Shown here piece after piece: positions 8,534 to 17,717 of a DNA stretch of 64,000 nucleotides. The notes below the pieces were generated by a model. The model was given only the letters and a program-made list of their open reading frames with translations. It was not told where the DNA came from and did no database searches. Source of the stretch: Marinobacterium lutimaris (GTDB lineage: Bacteria; Pseudomonadota; Gammaproteobacteria; Pseudomonadales; Balneatricaceae); contig NZ_FNVQ01000004.1 in assembly GCF_900108065.1 (NCBI RefSeq), positions 248,001 to 312,000 of the forward strand. The letters run 5' to 3'. Within the stretch, counting starts at the first letter, position 1; each line of letters begins with the position of its first letter. Both the position numbers and the translations under genes were made by a program.

Positions 8534-9954
8534 CTTCCTACCACCGCTGCCCGGCCATAAACATCGTCGTACCGCTCGATATCGTCCTCACCCAGATAGC
8601 TACCCGACTGCACTTCGATAATCTCGAGCATGATCTTGCCCGGATTGGCGAGACGGTGAACCGCAGCCACCGGGATATAGGTTGACTGGTTTTCGGTCAG
8701 AATCATGGTCTGGTCATCACAGGTCACATGGGCGGTGCCGGAGACCACGATCCAGTGTTCGGCGCGGTGATGATGCTTCTGCAGTGACAGGCTGGCCCCC
8801 GGCTTCACGGTGATTCTCTTCACCTGGAAACGGCTGCCGGAATCCACAGAGTCATAGCTACCCCAGGGCCGGAAAACCTGGCGGTGCGAATTAACTTCTT
8901 CCCGTCCTGCAGACGCCAGTCCGTTTACAACCGCCTTGATATCCTGAACCCGGTCCTTGTGCGCGATCAGCACCGCATCCTTGGTTTCAACCGCAACCAC
9001 ATCATCCAGTCCGATTAGCGTCAGCAGCTTGTCGGTTGCGTGCGCATAGCTGCCATGGCAACCCAGTTGCTGAACATCACCACGCAGGACGTTGCCGCTC
9101 TCATCCTTGTCCTGTTCTTCCCAGAGAGAGGACCAGGAACCTACGTCACTCCAGCCCGCATCCAGCGGCACTACGGTAGCGGTCGCGGTTTTTTCCATCA
9201 CGGCGTAGTCGATGGAGTCATCAGGGCAGTATTCGAACACCTCACCATCAATGCGCAGAAACTCACCATCCTCATGGCTCGTGGAGAGCGCCAGCGCGCA
9301 GGTATCGTAGATATCCGGGGAGTATTGTTTGAGTTCATCGAGATAGCGGCTGCAGCGAAGCAGGAACATGCCGCTGTTCCAGTAGTAACAGCCCTCTTCG
9401 ACATACTGGCGCGCGGTGTCGAGATCCGGTTTTTCCACAAACTGCTCAACGGGGCGCGGACCTGCAGCGGCAACCTCGGATACGCTTGTACGGATATAGC
9501 CATAACCGGTTTCCGGGCTCACCGCAGGCACGCCGAACAGCACCAGATCTCCTTTCTCAGCGGCGGCCTGTGCCTGCTCCAGCGCCGCGGCGAAGGCCTG
9601 CTGATTCTTGATGACGTGATCCGCTGGCAGCACCAGCAGCAGTTCGTCACGACCCGCGTTAAGCAACCGCATGGCCGCCAGTGCAACGGCAGGCGCGGTA
9701 TTGCGGCCAAACGGCTCCAGCAGCACTTGCTGAGCATCGCGGCCGATCTGCTTGAGCTGCTCGGTAACGATAAAACGGTGGGACTGGTTACAGACGACGA
9801 TGGGCGCTTCGATGTTCGGAAGATCAAGCCTCATCACGGTCTGCTGAAACAGGGTGTGTTCACCAGTGAGCGCGTGAAACTGCTTGGGAAACCCGCCCCT
9901 CGAGATAGGCCATAGACGGGTACCATTACCACCAGAAAGGACTAGAGGGATCAT
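8530..9954 (-). CDS. algA: Mannose-1-phosphate guanylyltransferase / mannose-6-phosphate isomerase AlgA
   Basis: A 474-residue bifunctional enzyme. The N-terminal nucleotidyltransferase has GGNGTRLWP (residues 8-16) and FPKQF (22-26), with FGRNTAPA and FVEKP further on. The C-terminal cupin isomerase half contains QKHHHRAEHW. It makes mannose-6-P from fructose-6-P and GDP-mannose from mannose-1-P, feeding AlgD. It sits between algD and alg8 and overlaps alg8 by 4 bp. In the classical operon algA is last, so its position here is a rearrangement. A ManC/CpsB role for another polysaccharide cannot be excluded, but coupling to alg8 argues for alginate. Confidence 0.93.
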   Translation of the reverse strand: MIPLVLSGGNGTRLWPISRGGFPKQFHALTGEHTLFQQTVMRLDLPNIEAPIVVCNQSHRFIVTEQLKQIGRDAQQVLLEPFGRNTAPAVALAAMRLLNAGRDELLLVLPADHVIKNQQAFAAALEQAQAAAEKGDLVLFGVPAVSPETGYGYIRTSVSEVAAAGPRPVEQFVEKPDLDTARQYVEEGCYYWNSGMFLLRCSRYLDELKQYSPDIYDTCALALSTSHEDGEFLRIDGEVFEYCPDDSIDYAVMEKTATATVVPLDAGWSDVGSWSSLWEEQDKDESGNVLRGDVQQLGCHGSYAHATDKLLTLIGLDDVVAVETKDAVLIAHKDRVQDIKAVVNGLASAGREEVNSHRQVFRPWGSYDSVDSGSRFQVKRITVKPGASLSLQKHHHRAEHWIVVSGTAHVTCDDQTMILTENQSTYIPVAAVHRLANPGKIMLEIIEVQSGSYLGEDDIERYDDVYGRAAVVGS

Positions 9955-10032
9955 CTCAGCTCTCCATAGCTATGTTCGATCCATTGTCAGAAAACCGCGG
10001 CTCATCAAGCTGCATATCTTCTGTCGCAAATA

Positions 10033-10055
10033 GCCGCTTCCTTCCTGGAGGCGGC
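10033..10055 (-). other. Hairpin in the algD-algA intergenic region
   Basis: A 9-bp stem (10033-10041 with 10047-10055, one G-U pair on one strand, 5-nt loop) lies about 12 bp after the algD stop in a 112-bp gap. There is no T-run behind it on the minus strand, so it is more likely an mRNA-stabilising or processing hairpin than a full terminator. Confidence 0.45.
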
Positions 10056-10066
10056 GGTACTGCGTT

Positions 10067-11377
10067 TTACCAGCAGATACCTTCCAGCATCCCCTGGGAT
10101 TTTTCTTTCATGAAGCCGTTCAGGTCGATAATCTTTTTACCTTCCGGCGGCTGCTCCAACAGCTCCCCGAACCTCGGCTCACCATTACCGATCACCAGCA
10201 CATCGCAGCTTTCAATCACCTCATCCAGATTGGAATGAAGCAGGGAGGAGACATGCGGTATCTTGGCTTCGATATATTCCTTGTTGCTACCGAAAACGCG
10301 GGCATATTCCACGTTCTCGTCATATATCCGCAGATTAAAGCCCTTGCCGATCAAGGTTTCAGCCAGTTCAACCTGGGGACTTTCACGCAGATCGTCGGTA
10401 CCCGCCTTGAAGCTGAGCCCCAGCAAGCCAACATTACGACTGTTGTTCTGGGCGATCATGTCGAACGCCCTCTTAACCTGCAGACGGTTACTGTTCATGA
10501 TGCTGGCCAGCATCGGGTGCTGTATATCGAGCTGACCAGCTTTATAAGTCAGCGCACGCACATCCTTGGGAAGGCAGGAGCCACCGAAGGCAAATCCCGG
10601 GCGCATGTAATAGCTGGAAATATTCAGTTTGTGATCCTGGCAGACAATATCCATAACCTCACGACCATCGACACCACAGCCTTTAGCGATATTGCCGATT
10701 TCGTTGGCAAAAGTAATTTTCGCCGCATGCCAGACGTTGCAGGTATATTTAATCATCTCCGCAACGGCCACAGTTTTACGGAAGATCGGCGCATCCAGGT
10801 CTGTATAAAGTGATTCGAGCAGATCACCCGAGGCTTTATCATACTCACCGATGACGGTCATCGCCGGGAAGTCATAATCCTTGATCGCAGTGCTTTCACG
10901 CAGAAACTCAGGATTGACCGCGACACCGAAATCCTCGCCGGCACGCTTACCTGAGGCGGCTTCCAGCGTCGGAACGACCAGCTCGTGCACCGTTCCCGGA
11001 AGTACGGTACTGCGGATCACCACGGTATGACGCTCGGCCTTATCGCGGATTACCTCACCGATCTGTTTGCAAACCAGTTCGACATAGGACAGGTCCAGGC
11101 CACCGTTGCTCTTACTCGGCGTACCTACACAGACAAAAGAAACCTCAGTATTGCGTACAGCCTCCGCCACATCGGCACTGCCGATCAAGCGACCCGAGTT
11201 CACACCGGCTGCCAGCAGCTCTTCCAGACCCGGCTCCACGATAGGAGACTTGCCCTTGTTAATGAGCTCAATCTTGACTGCAGATGGATCGACGCCGATC
11301 ACGGTATGACCGCGATGAGACATACAACCGGCGCACACGGCACCGACATAGCCCAAGCCGAATATACTGATTTTCAT
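10067..11377 (-). CDS. algD: GDP-mannose 6-dehydrogenase AlgD
   Basis: A 436-residue enzyme, the same length as Pseudomonas AlgD, oxidising GDP-mannose to GDP-mannuronate, the committing step of alginate synthesis. The N-terminus MKISIFGLGYVGAV is the NAD-binding GxGxxG fold (Gly7-Gly12). The catalytic cysteine is Cys268 in FGGSCLPKD, and the protein ends in EGICW as in Pseudomonas. I chose the ATG at 11375-11377 because it has an AGGGAAGG ribosome site and gives the family N-terminus; an upstream in-frame start would add 16 unconserved residues. It is the first gene of the operon behind a long non-coding region. Confidence 0.97.
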   Translation of the reverse strand: MKISIFGLGYVGAVCAGCMSHRGHTVIGVDPSAVKIELINKGKSPIVEPGLEELLAAGVNSGRLIGSADVAEAVRNTEVSFVCVGTPSKSNGGLDLSYVELVCKQIGEVIRDKAERHTVVIRSTVLPGTVHELVVPTLEAASGKRAGEDFGVAVNPEFLRESTAIKDYDFPAMTVIGEYDKASGDLLESLYTDLDAPIFRKTVAVAEMIKYTCNVWHAAKITFANEIGNIAKGCGVDGREVMDIVCQDHKLNISSYYMRPGFAFGGSCLPKDVRALTYKAGQLDIQHPMLASIMNSNRLQVKRAFDMIAQNNSRNVGLLGLSFKAGTDDLRESPQVELAETLIGKGFNLRIYDENVEYARVFGSNKEYIEAKIPHVSSLLHSNLDEVIESCDVLVIGNGEPRFGELLEQPPEGKKIIDLNGFMKEKSQGMLEGICW

Positions 11378-11761
11378 CGAGAAACCTTCCCTGGTATCTA
11401 GTTTTGATACACCCCAGAAAGCCATAACCAGAGCCCCGAGCGAGGCTGGAATTCAAAGCAAAAGGGATGCGAAATCAGGCGCTAAAATCCTTGCGTCCTG
11501 ACTGTCGGCGGTATACTTCCTGTACAACAAACACCGACATTGTGTAGCGATACTACACAGCTATTTTTTGCATCGCAACAAATTGATGTGGAGCAAAGAT
11601 AGTTTAAGAAAAAGTCTCGGTTGCCCACCAAACTGATGAATTACTTGGCTTTTATTTAAAATGCACTGCGTATATATTTTTATGATATAAACAACTGTTA
11701 ATATACGCTAAAATTGATCTAGCGAAGCTCCATCAGCCTGGTCAAATATCGAGTGCCCGGC
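11378..11761 (-). promoter_or_regulatory. Upstream region of the alginate operon (no gene)
   Basis: This 384-bp stretch separates algD from plsC, is AT-rich especially at 11580-11720, and holds no credible gene. A weak match to the AlgU/sigma-E consensus (GAACTT-N16-TCTGA) reads GAATTC (11449-11454) N16 TCTGG (11428-11432) on the minus strand, about 50 bp before the ATG. A 7-bp inverted repeat lies at 11541-11559. I found no convincing sigma70 promoter. Its length and base composition suit a multi-input promoter such as Pseudomonas PalgD, but the individual sites are unproven. Confidence 0.5.
11541..11559. promoter_or_regulatory. Inverted repeat upstream of algD (candidate operator)
   Basis: TGTGTAG (11541-11547) and CTACACA (11553-11559) form perfect 7-bp arms around a 5-bp spacer, about 165-180 bp upstream of the algD start. 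The symmetry and spacing fit a dimeric regulator site. The regulator is unknown. Confidence 0.4.
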
Positions 11762-12499
11762 TTAGAGTGCGCCGATCTCATGCATCTGCTGATGCATCCA
11801 TTCGGTAGCATCCTTCTGCACCTCATCGACACTGCGACCTTCAACATCGACCGGCTTACCAACCCGCACCTGCACCGTGCCCGGGTATTTGATAAACGAC
11901 TTACCCGGCCAGTAAATGCCGGCATTGTGAACCAGGGGAACAACCGGCACGCCTGCCTTACAGGCTAGCATGGAGCCACCCTTGTTCATGCGGCCAAGCT
12001 CACCCACAGGCAGACGTGTGCCCTGGGGGAAGATAAGGACCGGGATCCCTTCATTAAGGCGCTCCACGCCCTGCTCCAACAGTTGCTTGAGCGCGCCGCG
12101 GCGCTGGGAACGATCCAGTGCGATCGGCTTCAGCAGCGCCAGCGCCCAGCCAAAAAACGGGATTTTCAGCAGCTCACGTTTGAGCACCACCACCTGTGGC
12201 CGCACCAGCAGCTGCAGAAAGAGGGTTTCCCACTCACTCTGGTGGTTGGCAATGACGACAAAGGCCTGACCCTTGGGCAGGTTTTCGCGGCCCTGCACCT
12301 CAACCTTCACACCACAGCTGATACGCAGCCAGGCGATGTAAAAATAGTTGATGCTGCTCAGCACCGAGAAACGAGCCCGGAACGGCAGCAGAGGGCCAAC
12401 GATCAGGCAGAAGATGGAGTAGAGAATAGTGACCGGGTACATCAGCAGATAGTAAAGCCCGGAGCGGATTGCAGGTACGAACGTGGAGCGGTTAGCCAT
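11762..12499 (-). CDS. plsC: 1-acyl-sn-glycerol-3-phosphate acyltransferase (PlsC family)
   Basis: A 245-residue membrane acyltransferase with a hydrophobic N-terminus (about residues 12-38). The catalytic NHQSEWE motif (NHxxxx[D/E]) lies near residue 85 and a FPQGTR motif, the glycerophosphate-binding EGTR-type block, near residue 160. It should convert lysophosphatidic acid to phosphatidic acid at the inner membrane. It starts 6 bp after moaD, the place where moaE usually lies, so it is probably co-transcribed with the molybdopterin genes. Whether it is the main PlsC of the cell or a paralogue cannot be told here. Confidence 0.88.
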   Translation of the reverse strand: MANRSTFVPAIRSGLYYLLMYPVTILYSIFCLIVGPLLPFRARFSVLSSINYFYIAWLRISCGVKVEVQGRENLPKGQAFVVIANHQSEWETLFLQLLVRPQVVVLKRELLKIPFFGWALALLKPIALDRSQRRGALKQLLEQGVERLNEGIPVLIFPQGTRLPVGELGRMNKGGSMLACKAGVPVVPLVHNAGIYWPGKSFIKYPGTVQVRVGKPVDVEGRSVDEVQKDATEWMHQQMHEIGAL

Positions 12500-12505
12500 G
12501 CAGGA

Positions 12506-12757
12506 TCAGCCCCCTGTCACCGGTGGGAAGAACGCGACTTCGTCGCTCTGAGTAATCGCCGCATCCTGGGTGCTCATCTCCTGGTTCACGGCACACAGCA
12601 GACGGGGATTACCCAGTACGCTTTCCCAGGGCTCACCGCGCTCACTTCTGAGCCAGGCGATCAGATCAGCCAGGGTATCCACTCCTGCGGGGAGCTCCAG
12701 CTGCTCCTCATCGGTGCCGAGCTGTTCACGTACGCTGGCGAAATAGACCAGTTTCAT
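12506..12757 (-). CDS. moaD: Molybdopterin synthase sulfur-carrier subunit MoaD
   Basis: An 83-residue ubiquitin-like protein ending in FFPPVTGG. The C-terminal Gly-Gly is adenylated by MoeB and thiocarboxylated, and then donates sulfur to precursor Z in complex with MoaE. I take the ATG at 12755-12757, which overlaps the moaC stop as TGATG; a TTG one codon earlier is unlikely. No moaE follows: the next gene is a plsC-type acyltransferase, so the catalytic subunit must be encoded elsewhere. Confidence 0.93.
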   Translation of the reverse strand: MKLVYFASVREQLGTDEEQLELPAGVDTLADLIAWLRSERGEPWESVLGNPRLLCAVNQEMSTQDAAITQSDEVAFFPPVTGG

Positions 12758-13239
12758 CAATCCTCTCCCAACTGCCAGTGGCCGCTTTTACCGCCTTTCT
12801 TTTCCACCAGGTGGATCGCATCGATTGTCATGCCGCGATCAACCGCCTTGCACATGTCATAGATGGTCAGCCCCGCTACCGATGCGGCGGTCAGCGCTTC
12901 CATCTCTACACCGGTCTGGCCGCTGACCTTACAGCGCGCCTCGATATCGACACAGGAGTCCGCCTCGTTAGGCGTCAGTTCAACCTTGATGCCGGTGAGC
13001 ATCAGCGGGTGACAGAGCGGAATCAGCTCATGAGTGCGCTTGGCGGCCTGAATCCCTGCGATACGCGCCACGGTCAGCACGTCACCCTTTTTATGGCCGC
13101 CTTCGATAATCAGCTTCAGGGTTTCCGGCTGCATCCGAACCCGGCCGCGAACCACTGCCTCACGGAAGGTCGTATCCTTGTCGGTCACATCGACCATGGA
13201 GGCCCGGCCGTCGGCATCGAGATGGGTCAGTTTGCTCAC
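12757..13239 (-). CDS. moaC: Cyclic pyranopterin monophosphate synthase MoaC
   Basis: A 160-residue enzyme that converts the MoaA product 3',8-cyclo-GTP to cyclic pyranopterin monophosphate. The N-terminus reads [17 protein letters not shown], and the conserved LIPLCHPL and MCKAVDRGM motifs are present. The start is GTG (13237-13239), overlapping the stop of the upstream acyltransferase as GTGA, so it is probably translated by coupling. It partners functionally with moaA about 3 kb upstream in the same orientation. Confidence 0.95.
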   Translation of the reverse strand: MSKLTHLDADGRASMVDVTDKDTTFREAVVRGRVRMQPETLKLIIEGGHKKGDVLTVARIAGIQAAKRTHELIPLCHPLMLTGIKVELTPNEADSCVDIEARCKVSGQTGVEMEALTAASVAGLTIYDMCKAVDRGMTIDAIHLVEKKGGKSGHWQLGED

Positions 13240-14357
13240 ACCTTGCCCTCCGCACGACGACGATTGAACACCGGATTGGCATACATCTGCTTCATGATTT
13301 CCCGCTCCGGACCATCAGCCACCTGGGCCAGATGGGCATCGAACTTGGCCTGCTCAGCCGGCTCGACCTTTTCACCGGCAGCCGCCAGGTTGGACGGATG
13401 CAAGTGGTAGTTGGTGTAGATCTGGCGATCGATCTCCAGCGCCAGCGCTTCCGGGGTGTCGAACTGACCACGGATCGGCTCACCAAAGGCCACATGCACA
13501 TGGCCCTTGTTACCGGTAATCCCCTTGACGATGCTGTCGATATCCTCGAACTCCTGCTTTTCATACGCGCCGGAGGTCGCCTTTGCGGCCAGCTCACGGG
13601 CCTTGCTGGCATCGCAGGGGTCGAACTCATAGGAGATCGATACCGGCACGATATTGAGCCGCTCCACCGCCTCGGAGAAACTGCGCTGCTTGCGCTGGGA
13701 CATGTAGAACATCTTCAGCAGGGCTGGGTCGGTGCGGTCGTTACCGTCCTTGGCGCGCCCTTCGCGCTGGGCGATCCAGATCGAGTGGCCGTTCTGGATG
13801 CTGTGGTCGATATAGCTGGAGAGCTGGGTCAGCGCCGTCATCATTTCACGCCCACGGGCGGAACGGTTAACGATAAAGCTCTTGTTCAGGCGCATCAGGT
13901 CGGAGATGTAGGGCTTGCGCAGCAGGTTGTCGCCGATGGCGATCCTCACCGTGCTCATGCCGTACTGGTAGCGCACCCAGTTCACAAAAGCCGGGTCCAT
14001 AGCGATATCACGATGGTTGGAAACGAAGAGATAAGCCTCCTCTTCATCAAACTGTTCGATACCGGAACAGGTCATCCGTGTGGTGGTACGCGAGATCATC
14101 TTGGCCATGTAATCGGCCACCAGCTTCTGGAAGTCGTGTACATCGGCCACATCGCCGATACGTGCTGCCAGAGCTATGCGGACAATAGGGCGCAACACCC
14201 AGCCCATCCACTCGGACAGGCGGGGAAATTGGTAGTGCGTGATGGCGCGAACGAACTCATCGTTATAAATCAGGCTGGTCAGCACCTCGCCGACCTCATC
14301 GTCACGGTAGGGACGAATCTCCTGATAGGGATCGTTCACCAGATCTGTTTCACTCAT
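13236..14357 (-). CDS. Predicted glycerolipid acyltransferase (PlsC-like, no obvious membrane anchor)
   Basis: A 373-residue protein with the acyltransferase NHRDIAMD motif (NHxxxxD) near residue 124 and a QREGRAKDG block near residue 207 in the place of the EGTR motif. It has no clear signal or transmembrane helix, unlike ordinary PlsC. The family is annotated as 1-acyl-glycerol-3-phosphate acyltransferase-like in other gammaproteobacteria; the true acceptor is not evident. It lies between moeA (84-bp gap) and moaC (4-bp overlap), an unexpected place for a lipid enzyme. The overlap with moaC implies co-expression. Confidence 0.8.
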   Translation of the reverse strand: MSETDLVNDPYQEIRPYRDDEVGEVLTSLIYNDEFVRAITHYQFPRLSEWMGWVLRPIVRIALAARIGDVADVHDFQKLVADYMAKMISRTTTRMTCSGIEQFDEEEAYLFVSNHRDIAMDPAFVNWVRYQYGMSTVRIAIGDNLLRKPYISDLMRLNKSFIVNRSARGREMMTALTQLSSYIDHSIQNGHSIWIAQREGRAKDGNDRTDPALLKMFYMSQRKQRSFSEAVERLNIVPVSISYEFDPCDASKARELAAKATSGAYEKQEFEDIDSIVKGITGNKGHVHVAFGEPIRGQFDTPEALALEIDRQIYTNYHLHPSNLAAAGEKVEPAEQAKFDAHLAQVADGPEREIMKQMYANPVFNRRRAEGKV

Positions 14358-14441
14358 GCGCCAGCGGTAACCTCGAACTTCGCGTCAAAAGGGCGCACAT
14401 TTTAGCCAACAATTGCCCGGTTTTCATGTGCTGGCGACAAT

Positions 14442-15656
14442 TCAGCGCAATAAGGATGAAAACGGGTAGTAGCTCAGTGGCTGCCCCTGCTCCACCGTCT
14501 CCCCAGCGGGTATCAGCGCCAGGCCGTTGGTATAGAGAAGTGATGACAGCATTCCGGAACTCTGGTTTGCGTAAGGCGTAACAATTCCCTGTGGATCACA
14601 CTCTACCCTCAGGTACTCATCACGGCTCTGCGTGCGGATGCGACTGAACCCGGCCTTCACCGGCAGCGCCAGCGGTACTCGAGGCTGCTCACCTCGCGAC
14701 TTGCGCAAACAAGGCAGCGCCAGCAGCGCAAAGGTGATCAGTGCCGAGCCCGGGTTTCCCGGCAGGGCGCAAAGTGGCGTATTGCCGATGCGACCTGCGG
14801 CAAAGGGCTTACCCGGCTTGATATTCACCTTCCACAGCTCCAGCTGCCCCAGGCTCTCTATCGCGGCCTTGACGTGATCCTCTTCACCCACCGAGACACC
14901 GCCGGTGGTGATGATAAAGTCCGCTTCATCAGCCGCACGGGTCAACGCCGCTTCGGTGGCCGAACGGGTATCGGCTACCGCACCCAGATCCACACACTCC
15001 ATGCCCAGTTCGGCGATCAGGCCTTTCAGCAGATAGAGGTTGGAGTTATAGATCTGCCCCGGCGCCAGCGGCTGCCCAGGCTGCACCAGCTCGCTGCCTG
15101 TGGATAAAATCGCCACCCGCAGACGGCGATAAACAGACACCTCGGCCAATCCCACCGATGCCAACACTCCCAGCGCCACCGGGCTTAACGCGGCTCCCGC
15201 CGGCAATACTTCGCTGCCACGTTTGATATCCTGACCCGCCAGGCGGATATTCTGGCCGGGCTGAACCTCGCGCGTGAAACGTACCTGGTCGCCTTCCGCC
15301 TCGATCTGTTCCTGCATCACCACGGCATCGGCACCGGCGGGAATCTCCGCGCCGGTAAAAATCCGCGCAGCAGTACCCGGCTGCAGCGCATCCGGCGCCT
15401 TGCCTGCTGCGATACGCTGACTGACCCTCAGCGTATCGGTCTGTTCCAGGTCCGCTGCACGGACGGCATAACCGTCCATGGCGCTGTTATCCGCAGGCGG
15501 AACATTCACCTGTGCCGTTACCGGCTCAGCCAACACTCGCCCTACCGCCTCGGCCAGTGCACAGGTTTCCACATCGACGATGCAGCGGGTGCGTTCCAAC
15601 AGCTCCTCGATCGCCTGCTCCAGCGGCATCAGCCCCGGCTTCATAGCATCCGTCAT
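14442..15656 (-). CDS. moeA: Molybdopterin molybdenumtransferase MoeA
   Basis: A 404-residue enzyme that inserts molybdate into adenylated molybdopterin. Recognised motifs are [15 protein letters not shown] near residues 50-65, [14 protein letters not shown] near 110, the [13 protein letters not shown] active-site segment near 255, and ALPGNPGSA near 300. Domain order and length match E. coli MoeA (411). It overlaps moaB by 4 bp and is followed after 84 bp by the acyltransferase gene. Confidence 0.95.
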   Translation of the reverse strand: MTDAMKPGLMPLEQAIEELLERTRCIVDVETCALAEAVGRVLAEPVTAQVNVPPADNSAMDGYAVRAADLEQTDTLRVSQRIAAGKAPDALQPGTAARIFTGAEIPAGADAVVMQEQIEAEGDQVRFTREVQPGQNIRLAGQDIKRGSEVLPAGAALSPVALGVLASVGLAEVSVYRRLRVAILSTGSELVQPGQPLAPGQIYNSNLYLLKGLIAELGMECVDLGAVADTRSATEAALTRAADEADFIITTGGVSVGEEDHVKAAIESLGQLELWKVNIKPGKPFAAGRIGNTPLCALPGNPGSALITFALLALPCLRKSRGEQPRVPLALPVKAGFSRIRTQSRDEYLRVECDPQGIVTPYANQSSGMLSSLLYTNGLALIPAGETVEQGQPLSYYPFSSLLR

Positions 15657-16195
15657 GCAAGCGCCCTGCGCTGATCACGGGCACGGATCAGGGTATCGAC
15701 AAAGTTACAGGGGCGATGACGGCTGTCGAGCTGCTCGCTGATCACCTTGTCCCAACCGGTGCGGCAGGCTCCGGTGGAACCCGGCAGACAGAAGATCAAT
15801 GTGCCATTAGCCAGGCCCGCCAATGCACGGGACTGCACAGTGGAGCTGCCGATCTCTTCCCAGGAGATATGGCGGAACAGCTCACCAAAGCCTTCGACCT
15901 CTTTATCCAGCAGCGGCGCGATCGCTTCCGGCGTCGAGTCGCGGTGGGAAAAACCGGTACCGCCGGTCAACACCACCACCTGGACCTCAGGGTCTGCGAT
16001 CCACTGGGAGACTTTCGCCCTCAGACGATAGACATCATCAGCAATCAGGGCGCGGTCGGCCAGACGATGCCCGGCCTCGGTGACCCGTTCAGCCAGCAGA
16101 TCGCCGGAGGTATCGTTTTCAGCTGTGCGCGTATCGGATACGGTAAGCACCGCAATATCGAGGGGGATAAACGCTTTTTCGGCGCCGTGTGACAT
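15653..16195 (-). CDS. moaB: Molybdopterin adenylyltransferase family protein MoaB
   Basis: A 180-residue MoaB/Mog-fold protein. The [16 protein letters not shown] block, [12 protein letters not shown] and [15 protein letters not shown] are the family motifs, and the C-terminal RHRPCNF matches E. coli MoaB. MoaB/Mog proteins activate molybdopterin by adenylation before MoeA inserts the metal; activity of the E. coli MoaB branch is less certain. It lies 41 bp after moaA and overlaps moeA by 4 bp. Confidence 0.93.
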   Translation of the reverse strand: MSHGAEKAFIPLDIAVLTVSDTRTAENDTSGDLLAERVTEAGHRLADRALIADDVYRLRAKVSQWIADPEVQVVVLTGGTGFSHRDSTPEAIAPLLDKEVEGFGELFRHISWEEIGSSTVQSRALAGLANGTLIFCLPGSTGACRTGWDKVISEQLDSRHRPCNFVDTLIRARDQRRALA

Positions 16196-16236
16196 GGACT
16201 CTCCTGTTTGTCGCTTTTGGCTGAATCAGTCAGCTG

Positions 16237-17235
16237 TCAGCCACCGGTCATATTCATGAACCGCAGTATCTGCGGCTCTTCATCAAGATTGAATTCGTGC
16301 TTCTCCGGCTTGATATCCATCGCGCGACGCAAAGCCGCTTCGAGCTGATCCGCATCGCCGGGATAGCTGCGAACAATTTCGCGCAGATCCAGGGAGTGCT
16401 CGTTACCGAGGCACAGCAGCAGCATCCCCTCGACAGTGAGACGGACACGGTTACAGTCGCCACAGAAGTTATGGCTGTGCGGCGAGATAAAGCCGATGCG
16501 GGAAGCGGAATCGGCCATGCGGAAGTAACGTGACGGACCGCCGGTATTCTCTGTGCTATCGAGCAGCGAATAGCGGCTGCCGATCAGTTCTCGCAGCTCA
16601 TCGCTGGAGCAGTAAGACTCCGCACGGCCATGCTCACTGATCTGCCCCAGCGGCATCTCTTCGATAAAGGTGATATCCAGGCCGCCACGACGGGCGAAAT
16701 CGACCAGGTCGAGCACCTCATCGTCGTTACGCCCCTTGAGCACCACGGCGTTGAGCTTGATACGCTTGAAACCTGCGCTTTTGGCGGCTTCGATGCCGCT
16801 CAGCACCTTATCCAGCTTGCCGGTGCGGGTCAGCTCCGAGAAGCGGGCGGCACGCAGCGAGTCGAGGCTGATATTGATGCGCCGCATCCCCGCGTTGACC
16901 AGATCCTGGGCCATACCCGGCAACTGGGAGCCGTTGGTGGTCATCACCAGCTCGATCGGCAGCTGTCCGAGGCGCTCAATCAGGCTCAGGACATCACGCC
17001 GCACCAGCGGCTCGCCACCGGTAAGACGGATCTTGTTGACGCCAAGACGCACGAAGGCCGCGCCGATATCGTAAAGCTCCTCCAGGGAGAGCACTTCCGA
17101 ACGGGGCAGAAACTTCATGTCTTCCGACATGCAGTAAACACAGCGGAAATCACAGCGGTCTGTGACCGACATCCGCAGATAGGTAACCTGGCGCCCGAAA
17201 CGATCAATTAACGGAGCAGGACCTTTAACACTCAT
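16237..17235 (-). CDS. moaA: GTP 3',8-cyclase MoaA (radical SAM)
   Basis: A 332-residue radical SAM enzyme that catalyses the first step of molybdenum cofactor synthesis. The N-terminal cluster motif is Cys28-xxx-Cys32-xx-Cys35 in [11 protein letters not shown], and the C-terminal second cluster lies in [11 protein letters not shown] with a third cysteine about 14 residues on. The protein ends in Gly-Gly, required in MoaA. I chose the ATG at 17233-17235 with AGGTG upstream, giving a length close to E. coli (329); an upstream in-frame start would add 17 residues and overlap the divergent gene. It begins the mo cluster. Confidence 0.95.
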   Translation of the reverse strand: MSVKGPAPLIDRFGRQVTYLRMSVTDRCDFRCVYCMSEDMKFLPRSEVLSLEELYDIGAAFVRLGVNKIRLTGGEPLVRRDVLSLIERLGQLPIELVMTTNGSQLPGMAQDLVNAGMRRINISLDSLRAARFSELTRTGKLDKVLSGIEAAKSAGFKRIKLNAVVLKGRNDDEVLDLVDFARRGGLDITFIEEMPLGQISEHGRAESYCSSDELRELIGSRYSLLDSTENTGGPSRYFRMADSASRIGFISPHSHNFCGDCNRVRLTVEGMLLLCLGNEHSLDLREIVRSYPGDADQLEAALRRAMDIKPEKHEFNLDEEPQILRFMNMTGG

Positions 17236-17327
17236 AGAAACACCTATTACTTCCGGTTTTCCAATTGACTCGCCATACCCTTTCAAGCAAGGTTCTGGAC
17301 GAATTAACTACGCAAGATATCCCAGCA

Positions 17328-17717
17328 ATGGCCACTCTCTACATCGCACTGAAACATTTCCATCTCACGACGGTCGCCCTGACCATCCTGCTGTTCCTGT
17401 TCCGTTCGGCGCTGATGCTCTGGTATTCCAAGGGCCTTAACTGGCGCTGGGTGCGTGTGGTCCCTCATGTCATCGATACCCTGCTGCTGTTAAGCGGCAT
17501 CGGGCTGATGTTCCTGATCCAGCAGTACCCGTTGGTCAACGGCTGGCTGACCGCAAAAGTAGTGGGCCTGCTGCTCTATATTCTGTTTGGTACGGTGGCG
17601 CTCAAGCGTGGACGTACGCGTAAAATCCGCTATGTCGCCCTGCTCGGCGCCCTGTTAAGCCTCGGCTACCTGGTCAGCGTCGCCCGCACCCACTCCGCGA
17701 CTCTGGGCCTGTTCTAA
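17328..17717 (+). CDS. SirB-family membrane protein
   Basis: A 129-residue protein with four predicted hydrophobic helices and a HFHLTTVALTILLFLFR N-terminus typical of the SirB family (PF04247). The function is unknown; the name comes from a locus linked to Salmonella invasion gene regulation and does not prove a regulatory role. I prefer the ATG at 17328 because it gives the family N-terminus MATLYIALKHFHL. An upstream ATG at 17265 would overlap moaA. Its last 63 bases overlap the 3' end of the convergent reductase gene. Confidence 0.78.
   Translation: MATLYIALKHFHLTTVALTILLFLFRSALMLWYSKGLNWRWVRVVPHVIDTLLLLSGIGLMFLIQQYPLVNGWLTAKVVGLLLYILFGTVALKRGRTRKIRYVALLGALLSLGYLVSVARTHSATLGLF

Noticed and set aside
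17265..17327. Longer N-terminus for the SirB-family protein
   Set aside because: It would add 21 residues without family similarity and overlap the moaA upstream region; the ATG at 17328 fits the family start.
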